This document shows positions 1-5,354 of a stretch of DNA of 6,161 nucleotides, in pieces; the stretch's first letter is position 1; each line of letters starts with the position of its first letter. Source of the DNA: Planctomycetota bacterium (GTDB lineage: Bacteria > Planctomycetota > Phycisphaerae > Sedimentisphaerales > Anaerohalosphaeraceae); contig DAOVVQ010000233.1 in assembly GCA_030637065.1 (NCBI GenBank), forward strand, positions 1 to 6,161, given 5' to 3'. A program made the translations under genes and the position numbers. The notes below the pieces were generated by a model that did no database searches, had not been told where the DNA came from, and saw nothing but the letters and a program-made list of their open reading frames with translations.

Positions 1-37
1 CTACTGCCTCGTTAGCTTCTACTGCTTCGTCTGCCAT
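1..37 (-). CDS. rplL: 50S ribosomal protein L7/L12, N-terminal 12 codons only (cut by window edge)
   Basis: The visible peptide is MADEAVEANEAV, and the frame stays open to the window edge. The call rests mainly on position: rplL follows rplJ in nearly all bacteria. The acidic, Ala/Glu-rich start also fits. L7/L12 dimers bind the C-terminal helix of L10 and form the flexible ribosomal stalk that recruits EF-Tu, EF-G and other GTPases. The start is fixed by a strong Shine-Dalgarno sequence (GAGGAG at 46-51) eight bases ahead of the ATG at 35-37. The gene is separated from rplJ by a 177-nt spacer containing a 7-bp repeat and a foldable element. Only 37 bases are visible, so the body of the protein cannot be judged. 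Confidence 0.8.
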   Translation of the reverse strand, partial: MADEAVEANEAV

Positions 38-45
38 TATTGAAA

Positions 46-51
46 CTCCTC
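46..51 (-). promoter_or_regulatory. Ribosome binding site of rplL
   Basis: GAGGAG on the minus strand lies eight bases before the rplL ATG. It is one of the best Shine-Dalgarno matches in the window. This suits a protein needed in several copies per ribosome, and it supports the start codon of the truncated gene. Confidence 0.75.
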
Positions 52-66
52 TTATCTATTGTGCCC

Positions 67-120
67 TGCGGTAGCCAAAACTACGCCGTCTCGTTTAACC
101 CCAAAAAGGGGACAGCCGCA
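67..120 (-). promoter_or_regulatory. Possible structured leader element just upstream of rplL
   Basis: On the minus strand the arms TGCGG (116-120) and CCGCA (67-71) can pair. They enclose two small hairpins: CCCC-TTTTT-GGGG (99-111) and GTAG-TTTTGG-CTAC (71-84). The second hairpin shares one base with the outer stem. The layout resembles a three-way junction ending 15 nt before the rplL ribosome binding site. All stems are short (4-5 bp), so this is a candidate only. It could influence the rplJ:rplL expression ratio, but nothing in the sequence proves that. Confidence 0.25.
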
Positions 121-160
121 AAACAACATCAACTCAATCAAAAACCAAACATCCCACAAC

Positions 161-195
161 AATTAATAGTAAATCGTCAATTGTAAATTGTAAAT
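161..195. repeat. Five degenerate 7-bp tandem repeats (consensus TGTAAAT)
   Basis: On the plus strand the units are AATTAAT, AGTAAAT, CGTCAAT, TGTAAAT and TGTAAAT, with no spacing between them, followed by TATAG. The last two units are identical, the second and third differ from the consensus by one or two bases, and the first is more diverged. The array is strongly AT-rich, unlike the coding DNA around it. It begins 19 bp downstream of the rplJ stop codon, reading from its left end in the direction of transcription. The role is unknown. Confidence 0.7.
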
Positions 196-214
196 TATAG
201 TGGCCAGCGACTAA

Positions 215-742
215 TTACGCCGCATCTTCAAGCTTCTCGATCAGGCCCTTAACACAGCCGGCAACGATACCACCAGGACCGACGATCGCTCCTGCAACCC
301 GACGACCCGGCGACATAGCCAGCATCAAAACCTCGCCCTGAAGCTCGCTGCGACTCTTCATCTTCGCCAGAAGCTCCGCAGCCGCAGTCCCGAGAGCGGC
401 ACCGTCGACATACGCGCCACGAACCTCGACAGCGCCGGTTTTCTTGACCCACACCGCAAGCTCCTTGGCAACGTCTACCACGCTATCACCGCCGTAAGCA
501 ACCGTACACGGCCCGCTGGTGAATAACTCTACCGACGAACTGCGACCGAGCTTGTCCATCGCACGACGCATCATCGCATTCTTGACAACCGCAAGACGAA
601 TGCCCTTTTCCTTGAGAATACCACGCATCTCATTGTTGGTATTACCGTCGACGCCCTTGGTCGCAACGACCAGAAAATCGTCAACATCGGCAAACTTCTC
701 TTCCAGTTCCTTTTGAAGCAATTCCTTGATATATTTACTCAT
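215..742 (-). CDS. rplJ: 50S ribosomal protein L10 (ribosomal stalk base)
   Basis: L10 binds 23S rRNA beside L11 and carries the L7/L12 dimers through its C-terminal helix. The 175-residue product is slightly longer than the usual 165-175. It shows the N-terminal domain with VVATKG (25-30), the conserved VVKNAMMRRA core (52-61) and FTSGPCTVAYGG (74-85). The C-terminal part (about 130-175) carries SPGRRVAG and GPGGIVAGCVK. This Gly-rich ending departs from the usual proteobacterial helix and recalls planctomycete L10 proteins (from memory). The ATG at 742 has only a weak ribosome binding site (GGGTG, 748-752). The gene lies 52 nt after rplA, which is short for the long L10-binding leader known in E. 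coli. The 177-nt gap to rplL is unusually long. Confidence 0.96.
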   Translation of the reverse strand: MSKYIKELLQKELEEKFADVDDFLVVATKGVDGNTNNEMRGILKEKGIRLAVVKNAMMRRAMDKLGRSSSVELFTSGPCTVAYGGDSVVDVAKELAVWVKKTGAVEVRGAYVDGAALGTAAAELLAKMKSRSELQGEVLMLAMSPGRRVAGAIVGPGGIVAGCVKGLIEKLEDAA

Positions 743-794
743 AATCGCACCCGATTAAACCGTTAAAAAACGTTCCCGTTTCCTTTATCCCCAA

Positions 795-1475
795 CTAAGC
801 CACATCCATGATCACCGAAGGGCTCATCGTCGCACTTATGCAAACCTTCTTTATATAAGTGCCCTTCGTGCTGTTCGGCTTCATTCGCTTGATGTGAGTG
901 ACAAACGCGTCGATATTCTCGACCAGCTTGCCATCGTCAAAACTCACCTTGCCAACGACCGCATGAATATTGCCGCCGGCGTCATTCCTGAACTCGACCT
1001 TACCAGCGGCAAACTCCTTGACCGCGGCGACAACTTCCATCGTCACCGTTCCGTTCTTGGGAGACGGCATCTTGCCCTGCGGGCCAAGCGTACGACCTAA
1101 TTTACCGACCTTGCCCATCACCTTCGGCGAGGCGATCGCTACGTCAAAATCCATCCAGCCGCCTTCGATCTTCTTGACAATATCCTCGCACCCGGCCTCA
1201 GCGGCACCGGCAGCCAGGGCCGCCTCAACATCGGAATCCTCGCAAAACGCAATGACATTACGCGCCTTGCCGATACCGTTGGGCAGACTTATCGCACCGC
1301 GGATCATCTGATCGGCCTGCTTGGGATCGATACCAAGATGCATAACACACTCGACGCTCTGGTCAAACTTCGTCGATGAAAACGACTTGATCTTCTTGAC
1401 AGCGTCGCCAACCCCCAAAGGCGTACTCACCGCCTTCTCGAACTCGCTTTTATATCTTTTACTTCTGTTTCTCAT
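795..1475 (-). CDS. rplA: 50S ribosomal protein L1
   Basis: L1 binds helices 76-78 of 23S rRNA and forms the mobile stalk that helps release deacylated tRNA from the E site. In many bacteria it also represses its own operon by binding mRNA. The 226-residue product is near the usual 225-235. Family landmarks are the SKRYK start (5-9), KFDQSVECVMHLGIDPKQADQ (about 36-56), GGWMDFDVAIASP (105-117), GKLGRTLGPQGKMPSPKNGTV (124-144), GKVEFRNDAGGNIH (158-171) and KGTYIKKV (204-211). LGPQGKMPSPK replaces the more common LGPRGLMPNPK. The start has a strong Shine-Dalgarno sequence (GGAGG, 1481-1485). The gene lies 179 nt after rplK, a much larger gap than the few bases common in this pair, so it may have its own leader control. 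Confidence 0.97.
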   Translation of the reverse strand: MRNRSKRYKSEFEKAVSTPLGVGDAVKKIKSFSSTKFDQSVECVMHLGIDPKQADQMIRGAISLPNGIGKARNVIAFCEDSDVEAALAAGAAEAGCEDIVKKIEGGWMDFDVAIASPKVMGKVGKLGRTLGPQGKMPSPKNGTVTMEVVAAVKEFAAGKVEFRNDAGGNIHAVVGKVSFDDGKLVENIDAFVTHIKRMKPNSTKGTYIKKVCISATMSPSVIMDVA

Positions 1476-1480
1476 ATATA

Positions 1481-1506
1481 CCTCCGCGAACCAACATTTC
1501 TTTCGC
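1481..1506 (-). promoter_or_regulatory. rplA ribosome binding site with an adjacent small hairpin
   Basis: The Shine-Dalgarno GGAGG (1481-1485) sits five bases before the rplA ATG. Directly upstream, GCGAA (1502-1506) can pair with TTCGC (1486-1490) across an 11-base loop. The 3' arm of that stem abuts the ribosome binding site, so folding could affect access by the ribosome. The ribosome binding site is firm; the hairpin's function is speculative. Confidence 0.45.
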
Positions 1507-1654
1507 TCCCACTGTTAACGCCGTGGTCAGCACTCAGGTTATCCTAAAAGTCTCGTCCCCGCCTTGATGTCCTCCTTGACAACGAAGCAAAATCTGTTTC
1601 GCCCCCGGCTTTACGCATTTCCGCGACCCGCCGCGAACTTTACTCTATTAAAAG

Positions 1655-2083
1655 CTACCCTTCCTCGACCTCGATCCCCATACTACGGGCGGTACCTTCT
1701 ATTATCTTGTCCGCCTGATCAAGGTCGTAAGCGTTCAAATCCTCGAACTTCCTCTCCGATATCTTGCGGATCTGAGCCTTCGTAACAGTCCCGACCTTAT
1801 CGCGATTGGGAACGCCGCTGCCCTTGGCAAGACCGGCCTCCTGCTTCAAAAGCACCGCAGCCGGAGGACTCTTGACAATAAACTCAAAACTCTTGTCGGC
1901 ATAAACAGTGATCTCAACCGGAACAGTCGTGCCGTTAAGATCCTTCGTCCGCTCGTTGAACTGAGAAACGAACTGACCGATATTAACACCGTGCTGCCCG
2001 AGAGCAGGACCGATCGGAGGAGCAGGAGTCGCCTGCCCGCCGGATGCCTGAAGCTTAATTTTTCCCGTTATTTCTTTCGCCAT
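1655..2083 (-). CDS. rplK: 50S ribosomal protein L11
   Basis: L11 binds the GTPase-associated region of 23S rRNA at the base of the L7/L12 stalk. It is needed for full factor-dependent GTPase activity, for stringent-response signalling by RelA, and for thiostrepton sensitivity. The 142 residues match the standard 141-142. The N-terminal domain contains the proline-rich, thiostrepton-contacting stretch PAPPIGPALGQHGVNI (20-35). The C-terminal RNA-binding domain (about 76-142) contains LKQEAGLAKGSG (79-90), KVGTVTKAQI (96-105) and GTARSMGIEV (130-139). The ATG at 2083 is preceded by AGGGTGA (2087-2093). The gene follows nusG after 118 nt, as in the canonical nusG-rplK-rplA order. No key residue appears to be missing. 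Confidence 0.98.
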   Translation of the reverse strand: MAKEITGKIKLQASGGQATPAPPIGPALGQHGVNIGQFVSQFNERTKDLNGTTVPVEITVYADKSFEFIVKSPPAAVLLKQEAGLAKGSGVPNRDKVGTVTKAQIRKISERKFEDLNAYDLDQADKIIEGTARSMGIEVEEG

Positions 2084-2171
2084 TACTCACCCTGATAAAC
2101 ATTTATTAATATCGATTTTCGTTCAGTTATATCCGCCAAACAACCAAATCAACCAGTTGCCATATATACCA

Positions 2172-2200
2172 GCTTGCCGCCCACTAACTCGCCGCTCGCC
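2172..2200 (-). repeat. Three copies of a GGCGAG-like heptamer after nusG
   Basis: On the minus strand the heptamers GGCGAGC (2194-2200) and GGCGAGT (2187-2193) are adjacent. A third copy, GGCAAGC (2172-2178), lies eight bases further on. They begin immediately after the nusG stop codon, in the leader of rplK. They may be chance or part of an RNA structure; no function can be assigned. Confidence 0.3.
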
Positions 2201-2201
2201 A

Positions 2202-2765
2202 TCAGACCTTTTCGATCTGCCAGTATTCTATATCCAGAGGGGTGCTGCGACCGAAGATCGAAACTATCACCTGGACAATACCACGCTCCGAATCGATCGA
2301 ATCGACAGTGCCCTCGAAATTCTCGAAAGCACCCTCGCGAATCTTCACCACATCGCCCTTCTCGAACTCGACCTTGATATTGGGCGATTCTTCGGGCTTT
2401 TCCGCTTCCTTGAGCATCTTGGCAACATCGGTATCACGCATCGCAGTCGGAATACCCTCGGTACCGATAAAATCGCCCACCCCCATCGTCTCTTTGATCA
2501 CGAAAAACGCGTCATCAGGGATGTTGCCGTCCTCTTTGGGCTCGACTTCCATAAAAACGTAACCCGGATACAGCTTGCGTTTATGAACCCGCTGCTTGCC
2601 CGCACGAATACGCTTGATCTGCTCGACCGGAACCATTATCCGGCCAACGCTCTTGACGCCTTCGACTTCCATCTTACGCGCAAGAGTATCGCGAACACGC
2701 TCCTCTTTATTAGAGGCAACGCGAAGAACATACCACTGCATATCTTTCTTTTCTGTTTCCGTCAT
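2202..2765 (-). CDS. nusG: Transcription termination/antitermination protein NusG
   Basis: NusG binds the clamp of RNA polymerase through its NGN domain, suppresses pausing, and uses its KOW domain to contact either ribosomal protein S10 or Rho. The product has 187 residues, against 181 in E. coli. The NGN domain spans about 10-110, with WYVLRVASNKEE (11-22), RKLYPGYVFMEV (63-74) and FVIKETMGVGDFIG (88-101). A charged linker covers 112-133, and the KOW domain runs from about 135 to 187, with GAFENFEGTVDSID (145-158) and FGRSTP (171-176). The ending DIEYWQIEKV looks planctomycete-like. The start is 16 nt after the secE stop and its ribosome binding site is weak, which suggests translational coupling to secE. 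An internal ATG (Met9) would leave almost no N-terminus before the NGN strand, so Met1 is preferred. Confidence 0.97.
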   Translation of the reverse strand: MTETEKKDMQWYVLRVASNKEERVRDTLARKMEVEGVKSVGRIMVPVEQIKRIRAGKQRVHKRKLYPGYVFMEVEPKEDGNIPDDAFFVIKETMGVGDFIGTEGIPTAMRDTDVAKMLKEAEKPEESPNIKVEFEKGDVVKIREGAFENFEGTVDSIDSERGIVQVIVSIFGRSTPLDIEYWQIEKV

Positions 2766-2781
2766 CTCATTTACCCGAGGA

Positions 2782-3165
2782 TCAAAGCCCGATCACATAC
2801 AAAAACAAAGACTTAAACACAACGTCAGCGACAAGCAGCATCACCGCCATAATCGTCACCACGCAGATGACAACCATCGTCGACGCAATTATCTCTTTCC
2901 GGCTCGACCAGCTTACCTTCTTGATCTCACCTTCGGCAGATATCATAAAATCCGCAATATTGGGTTTATTGACGAGCCAATAAGCCAGAAAACCCAGAAC
3001 CGCACAAATACCGGCTGGGATCAGCGTCTCAACCCATATCACATTGTAAACCTTCAACTTGCCGTGCAGTACATAACAGCCGGTCGCAATAATGACAAAC
3101 GCGATCAGCGCAGTGTAAAGCCGCGTATAATAACCCTGGCCACGCTTATAAATCTTAAGTGCCAT
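2782..3165 (-). CDS. secE: Preprotein translocase subunit SecE, three membrane segments
   Basis: SecE clamps SecY in the SecYEG protein-conducting channel of the cytoplasmic membrane and is essential for export. The product has 127 residues, like E. coli SecE (127) and unlike the short single-span forms of about 60 residues. Likely membrane segments are 16-35, 45-65 and 92-115. The family signature lies between the second and third segments: the amphipathic ISAEGEIKKVSWSSRKEI (75-92). It has WSS where E. coli-type proteins have WP. The N-terminus IYKRGQGYYTR (5-15) resembles planctomycete SecE (from memory). The ATG at 3163-3165 has a GGGAG Shine-Dalgarno sequence (3177-3181 region) with a long spacer. 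The gene follows tRNA-Trp after a 198-nt G-rich leader and precedes nusG by 16 nt. Confidence 0.96.
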   Translation of the reverse strand: MALKIYKRGQGYYTRLYTALIAFVIIATGCYVLHGKLKVYNVIWVETLIPAGICAVLGFLAYWLVNKPNIADFMISAEGEIKKVSWSSRKEIIASTMVVICVVTIMAVMLLVADVVFKSLFLYVIGL

Positions 3166-3219
3166 ATCGATATAAACTCCCGATCATTCAGTTCCACAGT
3201 CGTTTCCCACGCGGCTACC

Positions 3220-3238
3220 GGCCATAACACCGCTGGCC
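3220..3238 (-). other. Small hairpin in the secE leader
   Basis: On the minus strand GGCCA (3234-3238) can pair with TGGCC (3220-3224) across a nine-base loop, about 55 nt upstream of the secE ATG. It lies in a G-rich spacer that also holds two possible two-tier G-quadruplex motifs (3256-3269 and 3299-3310) and a run of six G (3285-3290). No terminator-like U run follows it. Its function is unknown. Confidence 0.25.
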
Positions 3239-3363
3239 AACGCGATACCACGCTGCCGCAGCCACCACCATACCCGCTACTGCACCCCCCGATACTCGCC
3301 GCCAGCCACCAGTCGCCAGATAGATCCAGCCCCATCGGTCCGGCCTCAAAAAATACCGCCTAA

Positions 3364-3436
3364 CAGGCCAGGAGGGAATCGAACCCCCAACCTACGGTTT
3401 TGGAGACCGTCGCTCTGCCAATTGAGCTACTGGCCT
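3364..3436 (-). tRNA. trnW: tRNA-Trp (anticodon CCA)
   Basis: The 73-nt cloverleaf is complete. The acceptor stem AGGCCAG/CTGGCCT has discriminator G. The D arm is GCTC/GAGC, and the anticodon arm ACGGT-CTCCAAA-ACCGT places CCA at 3401-3403. The T arm is GGGGG-TTCGATT-CCCTC, with one G-T pair. The 3' CCA is not encoded (TTA follows the discriminator), so a CCA-adding enzyme is required. The tRNA begins seven bases after the rpmG stop codon and lies inside the cluster ahead of secE, a position known for tRNA-Trp in many bacteria. It is probably cut out of the shared transcript by RNase P and 3' nucleases. Confidence 0.98.
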
Positions 3437-3443
3437 AAGCCCG

Positions 3444-3611
3444 TTATTTTCGACGTATCTTATGTTCCGTCCGCTTGCGCTCGCGCTTGCAGAACTTACT
3501 CAGCGTAAACTTAGGCGTACCTCCCTGGACGTTAACCTCAGTTCGGTAGTTACGGTCTCCGCATTCCTTACACTCGAGCCAGACATATTCCCGTTTTTTC
3601 GCCTTCGCCAT
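3444..3611 (-). CDS. rpmG: 50S ribosomal protein L33 with a partial zinc ribbon
   Basis: L33 is a small protein of the 50S subunit near the E site. The 55-residue product matches the usual 50-55 and begins MAKAKKREYVWLECKECGDRNY. The first zinc-binding pair is present (Cys14 and Cys17). In zinc-type L33 the second pair is CxxC, but here the segment reads FCKRERKRTEHK, with only Cys41 and Glu at position 44. This is an intermediate between zinc and zinc-free forms, so metal binding is uncertain. The ATG at 3609-3611 is chosen because GAGGTG (3615-3620) precedes it and MAK is the normal family start; an upstream in-frame start at 3683 would add an unrelated Cys-rich extension. It sits between tuf (96-nt gap) and tRNA-Trp (7-nt gap). 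Confidence 0.95.
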   Translation of the reverse strand: MAKAKKREYVWLECKECGDRNYRTEVNVQGGTPKFTLSKFCKRERKRTEHKIRRK

Positions 3612-3613
3612 AC

Positions 3614-3620
3614 TCACCTC
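3614..3620 (-). promoter_or_regulatory. Ribosome binding site deciding the rpmG start
   Basis: GAGGTGA on the minus strand ends two bases before the ATG at 3609-3611. Together with homology to the MAK-type L33 start, it favours this codon over the ATG 72 bases upstream. Confidence 0.65.
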
Positions 3621-3622
3621 AC

Positions 3623-3663
3623 AAAAAACGCACCACGACCCGCCGGCACACACGCGGTGCCGA
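3623..3663 (-). terminator. Weak terminator or attenuator candidate between tuf and rpmG
   Basis: On the minus strand, GCACC (3656-3660) can pair with GGTGC (3630-3634), followed by one G and then six T (3623-3628). This resembles a weak intrinsic terminator with a five-bp stem and a 21-nt loop. A competing and stronger hairpin, CGGCAC/GTGCCG (3644-3649 with 3657-3662, extendable by a G-U pair), uses part of the same first arm. The two folds exclude each other. Partial termination here would allow far more tuf mRNA than downstream mRNA, but the stems are short and the call is tentative. Confidence 0.3.
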
Positions 3664-3707
3664 AGGCCGATAACGTGCCGCAATCACCACAGCAGCACCT
3701 TAACTTC

Positions 3708-4922
3708 TTATTCAATGATCTTCGTGACAACGCCGGCGCCAACTGTACGCCCGCCCTCACGAATAGCAAAACGAAGACCGTCTTCCATCGCGATCTTCGA
3801 TATGATCTCTACCTGCATCTCAATATTGTCGCCAGGCATGCACATCTCTACAGACTTGCCTTCACGACTCTTGATCTCCAGCACAGCACCGGTAACATCG
3901 GTCGTACGGAAGAAAAACTGGGGACGATAACCGGCAAAGAACGGTGTATGACGTCCGCCTTCCTCTTTCGCCAGCACATAAACCTCAGCGTCAAACTTCG
4001 TATGAGGAGTAATCGTACCCGGTGCGGCAACCACCTGACCGCGCTCGAGGTCGTTTTTCTCAACGCCGCGAAGAAGCACGCCAACGTTATCGCCGGCCTG
4101 GCCTTCGTTCAGCGTCTTATTGAACATCTCAACGCCGGTAACAGTCGTCTTGCGAACCTCCTCAGACAAACCGACAACCTCGACGGCATCGCCAATGTTA
4201 ACCTTACCACGCTCGACACGACCGGTACCTACCGTACCGCGACCCTTGATACTGAAAACGTCCTCGATCGGCATCAGGAAAGGCTTATCGACCTGACGCT
4301 CCGGGATCGGAATATACTCGTCAACCGCCGCCATCAACTCGTCGATACACTTGCACGCCTCGTCGTCCTTACCCTCGCTCTGCATCGCGGCAATAGCCGA
4401 ACCGTGGATAATCGGAATCTCATCGCCCGGGAACTCGTACTTGTCAAGAAGCTCACGAAGCTCCATCTCGACCAGTTCAAGAAGCTCGGGGTCGTCGACC
4501 TGGTCAATCTTATTAAGGAAAACCACGATACGGGGAACGTTTACCTGACGGGCGAGCAGGATGTGCTCACGAGTCTGGGGCATCGGGCCGTCACTGGCTG
4601 CGACAACAAGGACGGCTCCGTCCATCTGGGCCGCACCGGTGATCATATTCTTGACATAGTCGGCATGACCCGGACAGTCCACGTGAGCATAATGACGGCC
4701 TTCCGTCTCATACTCGACGTGAGCGGTATTAATGGTAATACCCCGCTCTTTCTCTTCCGGAGCGTTGTCGATGTCCTCGAACGCCTTAACGGTGCCTCCG
4801 CCGCCCTTTTGAGCCAGACGCATCGTAATCGCCGCTGTCAGAGTCGTCTTACCGTGATCAATATGACCGATCGTTCCAATGTTTACGTGTGGTTTTGTCC
4901 GCTCAAATATAGCCTTAGCCAT
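3708..4922 (-). CDS. tuf: Translation elongation factor Tu (EF-Tu)
   Basis: EF-Tu is the cytoplasmic GTPase that carries aminoacyl-tRNA to the ribosomal A site. The product has 404 residues, against 394 in E. coli. The GTP-binding domain (about 1-215) shows every G motif: GHIDHGKT (19-26), RGITI (60-64), DCPGH (82-86, with the catalytic His86), NKID (137-140) and SAI (175-177). Domain 2 covers about 216-305 and domain 3 about 306-404, including GGRHTPFF (322-329) and FAIREGGRTVGAG (385-397). A run of four Gly at 40-43 lies before switch I. Ile21 replaces the usual Val of GHVDHGK, and RPQFFFRT replaces RPQFYFRT; both are conservative. The ATG follows AGGAGG (4933-4938) by ten bases. tRNA-Thr lies 228 nt upstream and rpmG 96 nt downstream. 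Whether the genome has a second tuf copy cannot be seen here. Confidence 0.99.
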   Translation of the reverse strand: MAKAIFERTKPHVNIGTIGHIDHGKTTLTAAITMRLAQKGGGGTVKAFEDIDNAPEEKERGITINTAHVEYETEGRHYAHVDCPGHADYVKNMITGAAQMDGAVLVVAASDGPMPQTREHILLARQVNVPRIVVFLNKIDQVDDPELLELVEMELRELLDKYEFPGDEIPIIHGSAIAAMQSEGKDDEACKCIDELMAAVDEYIPIPERQVDKPFLMPIEDVFSIKGRGTVGTGRVERGKVNIGDAVEVVGLSEEVRKTTVTGVEMFNKTLNEGQAGDNVGVLLRGVEKNDLERGQVVAAPGTITPHTKFDAEVYVLAKEEGGRHTPFFAGYRPQFFFRTTDVTGAVLEIKSREGKSVEMCMPGDNIEMQVEIISKIAMEDGLRFAIREGGRTVGAGVVTKIIE

Positions 4923-4932
4923 CTGTCAATAA

Positions 4933-4938
4933 CCTCCT
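4933..4938 (-). promoter_or_regulatory. Strong ribosome binding site of tuf
   Basis: A perfect AGGAGG stands ten bases before the tuf ATG, as expected for one of the most abundant proteins in the cell. It is the best Shine-Dalgarno match in the window. Confidence 0.85.
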
Positions 4939-5030
4939 GAGCATTATTGCCCATAAGTTCCCGTAAAATACAATTATTCACATAAACTAATAATCACAAA
5001 ACATTTACACTGCTTACTCTATTCCTTCAA

Positions 5031-5067
5031 CTGCCGTTTGCCCCCACACACTCTCGCTCTCCGGCAG
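5031..5067 (-). other. Stem with a long purine-rich loop in the tuf leader
   Basis: On the minus strand CTGCCG (5062-5067) is perfectly complementary to CGGCAG (5031-5036), enclosing a 25-base loop rich in GA and GT. The element lies between tRNA-Thr and tuf, about 110 nt before the tuf start. The rest of this 228-nt spacer shows no open frame with a convincing start and no clear terminator. The stem may be chance; its function is unknown. Confidence 0.25.
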
Positions 5068-5131
5068 AAAACCAGTTCATGCAATCCGTTGCTACTATCT
5101 AAACACCCTCAGCCAACCCAGGCAATCGCCC

Positions 5132-5222
<91 letters not shown>

Positions 5223-5311
5223 ATAAAATCCCGAAATACACGCCCCTTCGCCCAGGAGCAGACCACCAAAAACAGGCCCGGGACCTCAAGTCCACGCAAC
5301 TTTTAGCTAAA

Positions 5312-5336
5312 TAATCGTAGAGATTCCCTACGATTA
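5312..5336 (-). other. Perfect 9-bp leader stem-loop between promoter and tRNA-Thr
   Basis: On the minus strand TAATCGTAG (5328-5336) pairs perfectly with CTACGATTA (5312-5320) around the seven-base loop GGAATCT, which a G-U pair could shorten to five. It starts about 11 nt after the predicted transcription start and is followed by only three T and then AGC. That makes it a poor intrinsic terminator and more likely a 5' leader structure. Possible roles are transcript protection, RNase processing or a binding site; none is proven. It is also a 9-bp inverted repeat in DNA, so a protein operator is an alternative reading. Confidence 0.6.
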
Positions 5337-5354
5337 CTCTACCGCAAAGAAAAG

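Noticed and set aside
1544..1618. A 24-codon minus-strand frame (starting MRKAGGETDF) in the rplK-rplA spacer as a possible leader peptide
   Set aside because: The ribosome binding site is poor and nothing links its composition to a regulatory amino acid. A frame this short is expected by chance.
3105..3335. A 76-codon Gly/Trp-rich minus-strand frame ahead of secE
   Set aside because: It overlaps the secE start by about 60 bases in another frame, has a composition explained by the G-rich leader, and has no recognisable domain.
2157..3363. Overlapping plus-strand open frames of 219 and 255 codons
   Set aside because: Both are antisense to nusG and secE, low in recognisable motifs and rich in His, Arg and Asn, and they lack convincing ribosome binding sites. 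They are shadows.
3444..3683. A longer rpmG form starting 72 bases upstream
   Set aside because: The extra residues (MRHVIGLRHRVCAGG and onward) do not match L33, while the MAK start at 3611 has a good ribosome binding site and family-typical length.
4860..4866. Val-to-Ile change in the first GTP-binding motif of EF-Tu (GHIDHGKT)
   Set aside because: This Val borders the hydrophobic gate of the catalytic His, so it drew attention, but GHIDHGKT is normal in EF-Tu of other bacteria such as Streptomyces.
3462..4940. A 492-codon open frame on the plus strand
   Set aside because: It lies antisense to tuf and rpmG, and its product shows no recognisable family pattern. Long antisense frames are a common by-product of the codon use of highly expressed genes.
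4940..4975. A tuf-proximal promoter (TTGTAT with AATAAT on the minus strand)
   Set aside because: The spacer would be 19 bp and the start would fall at the tuf Shine-Dalgarno sequence, leaving no usable leader.
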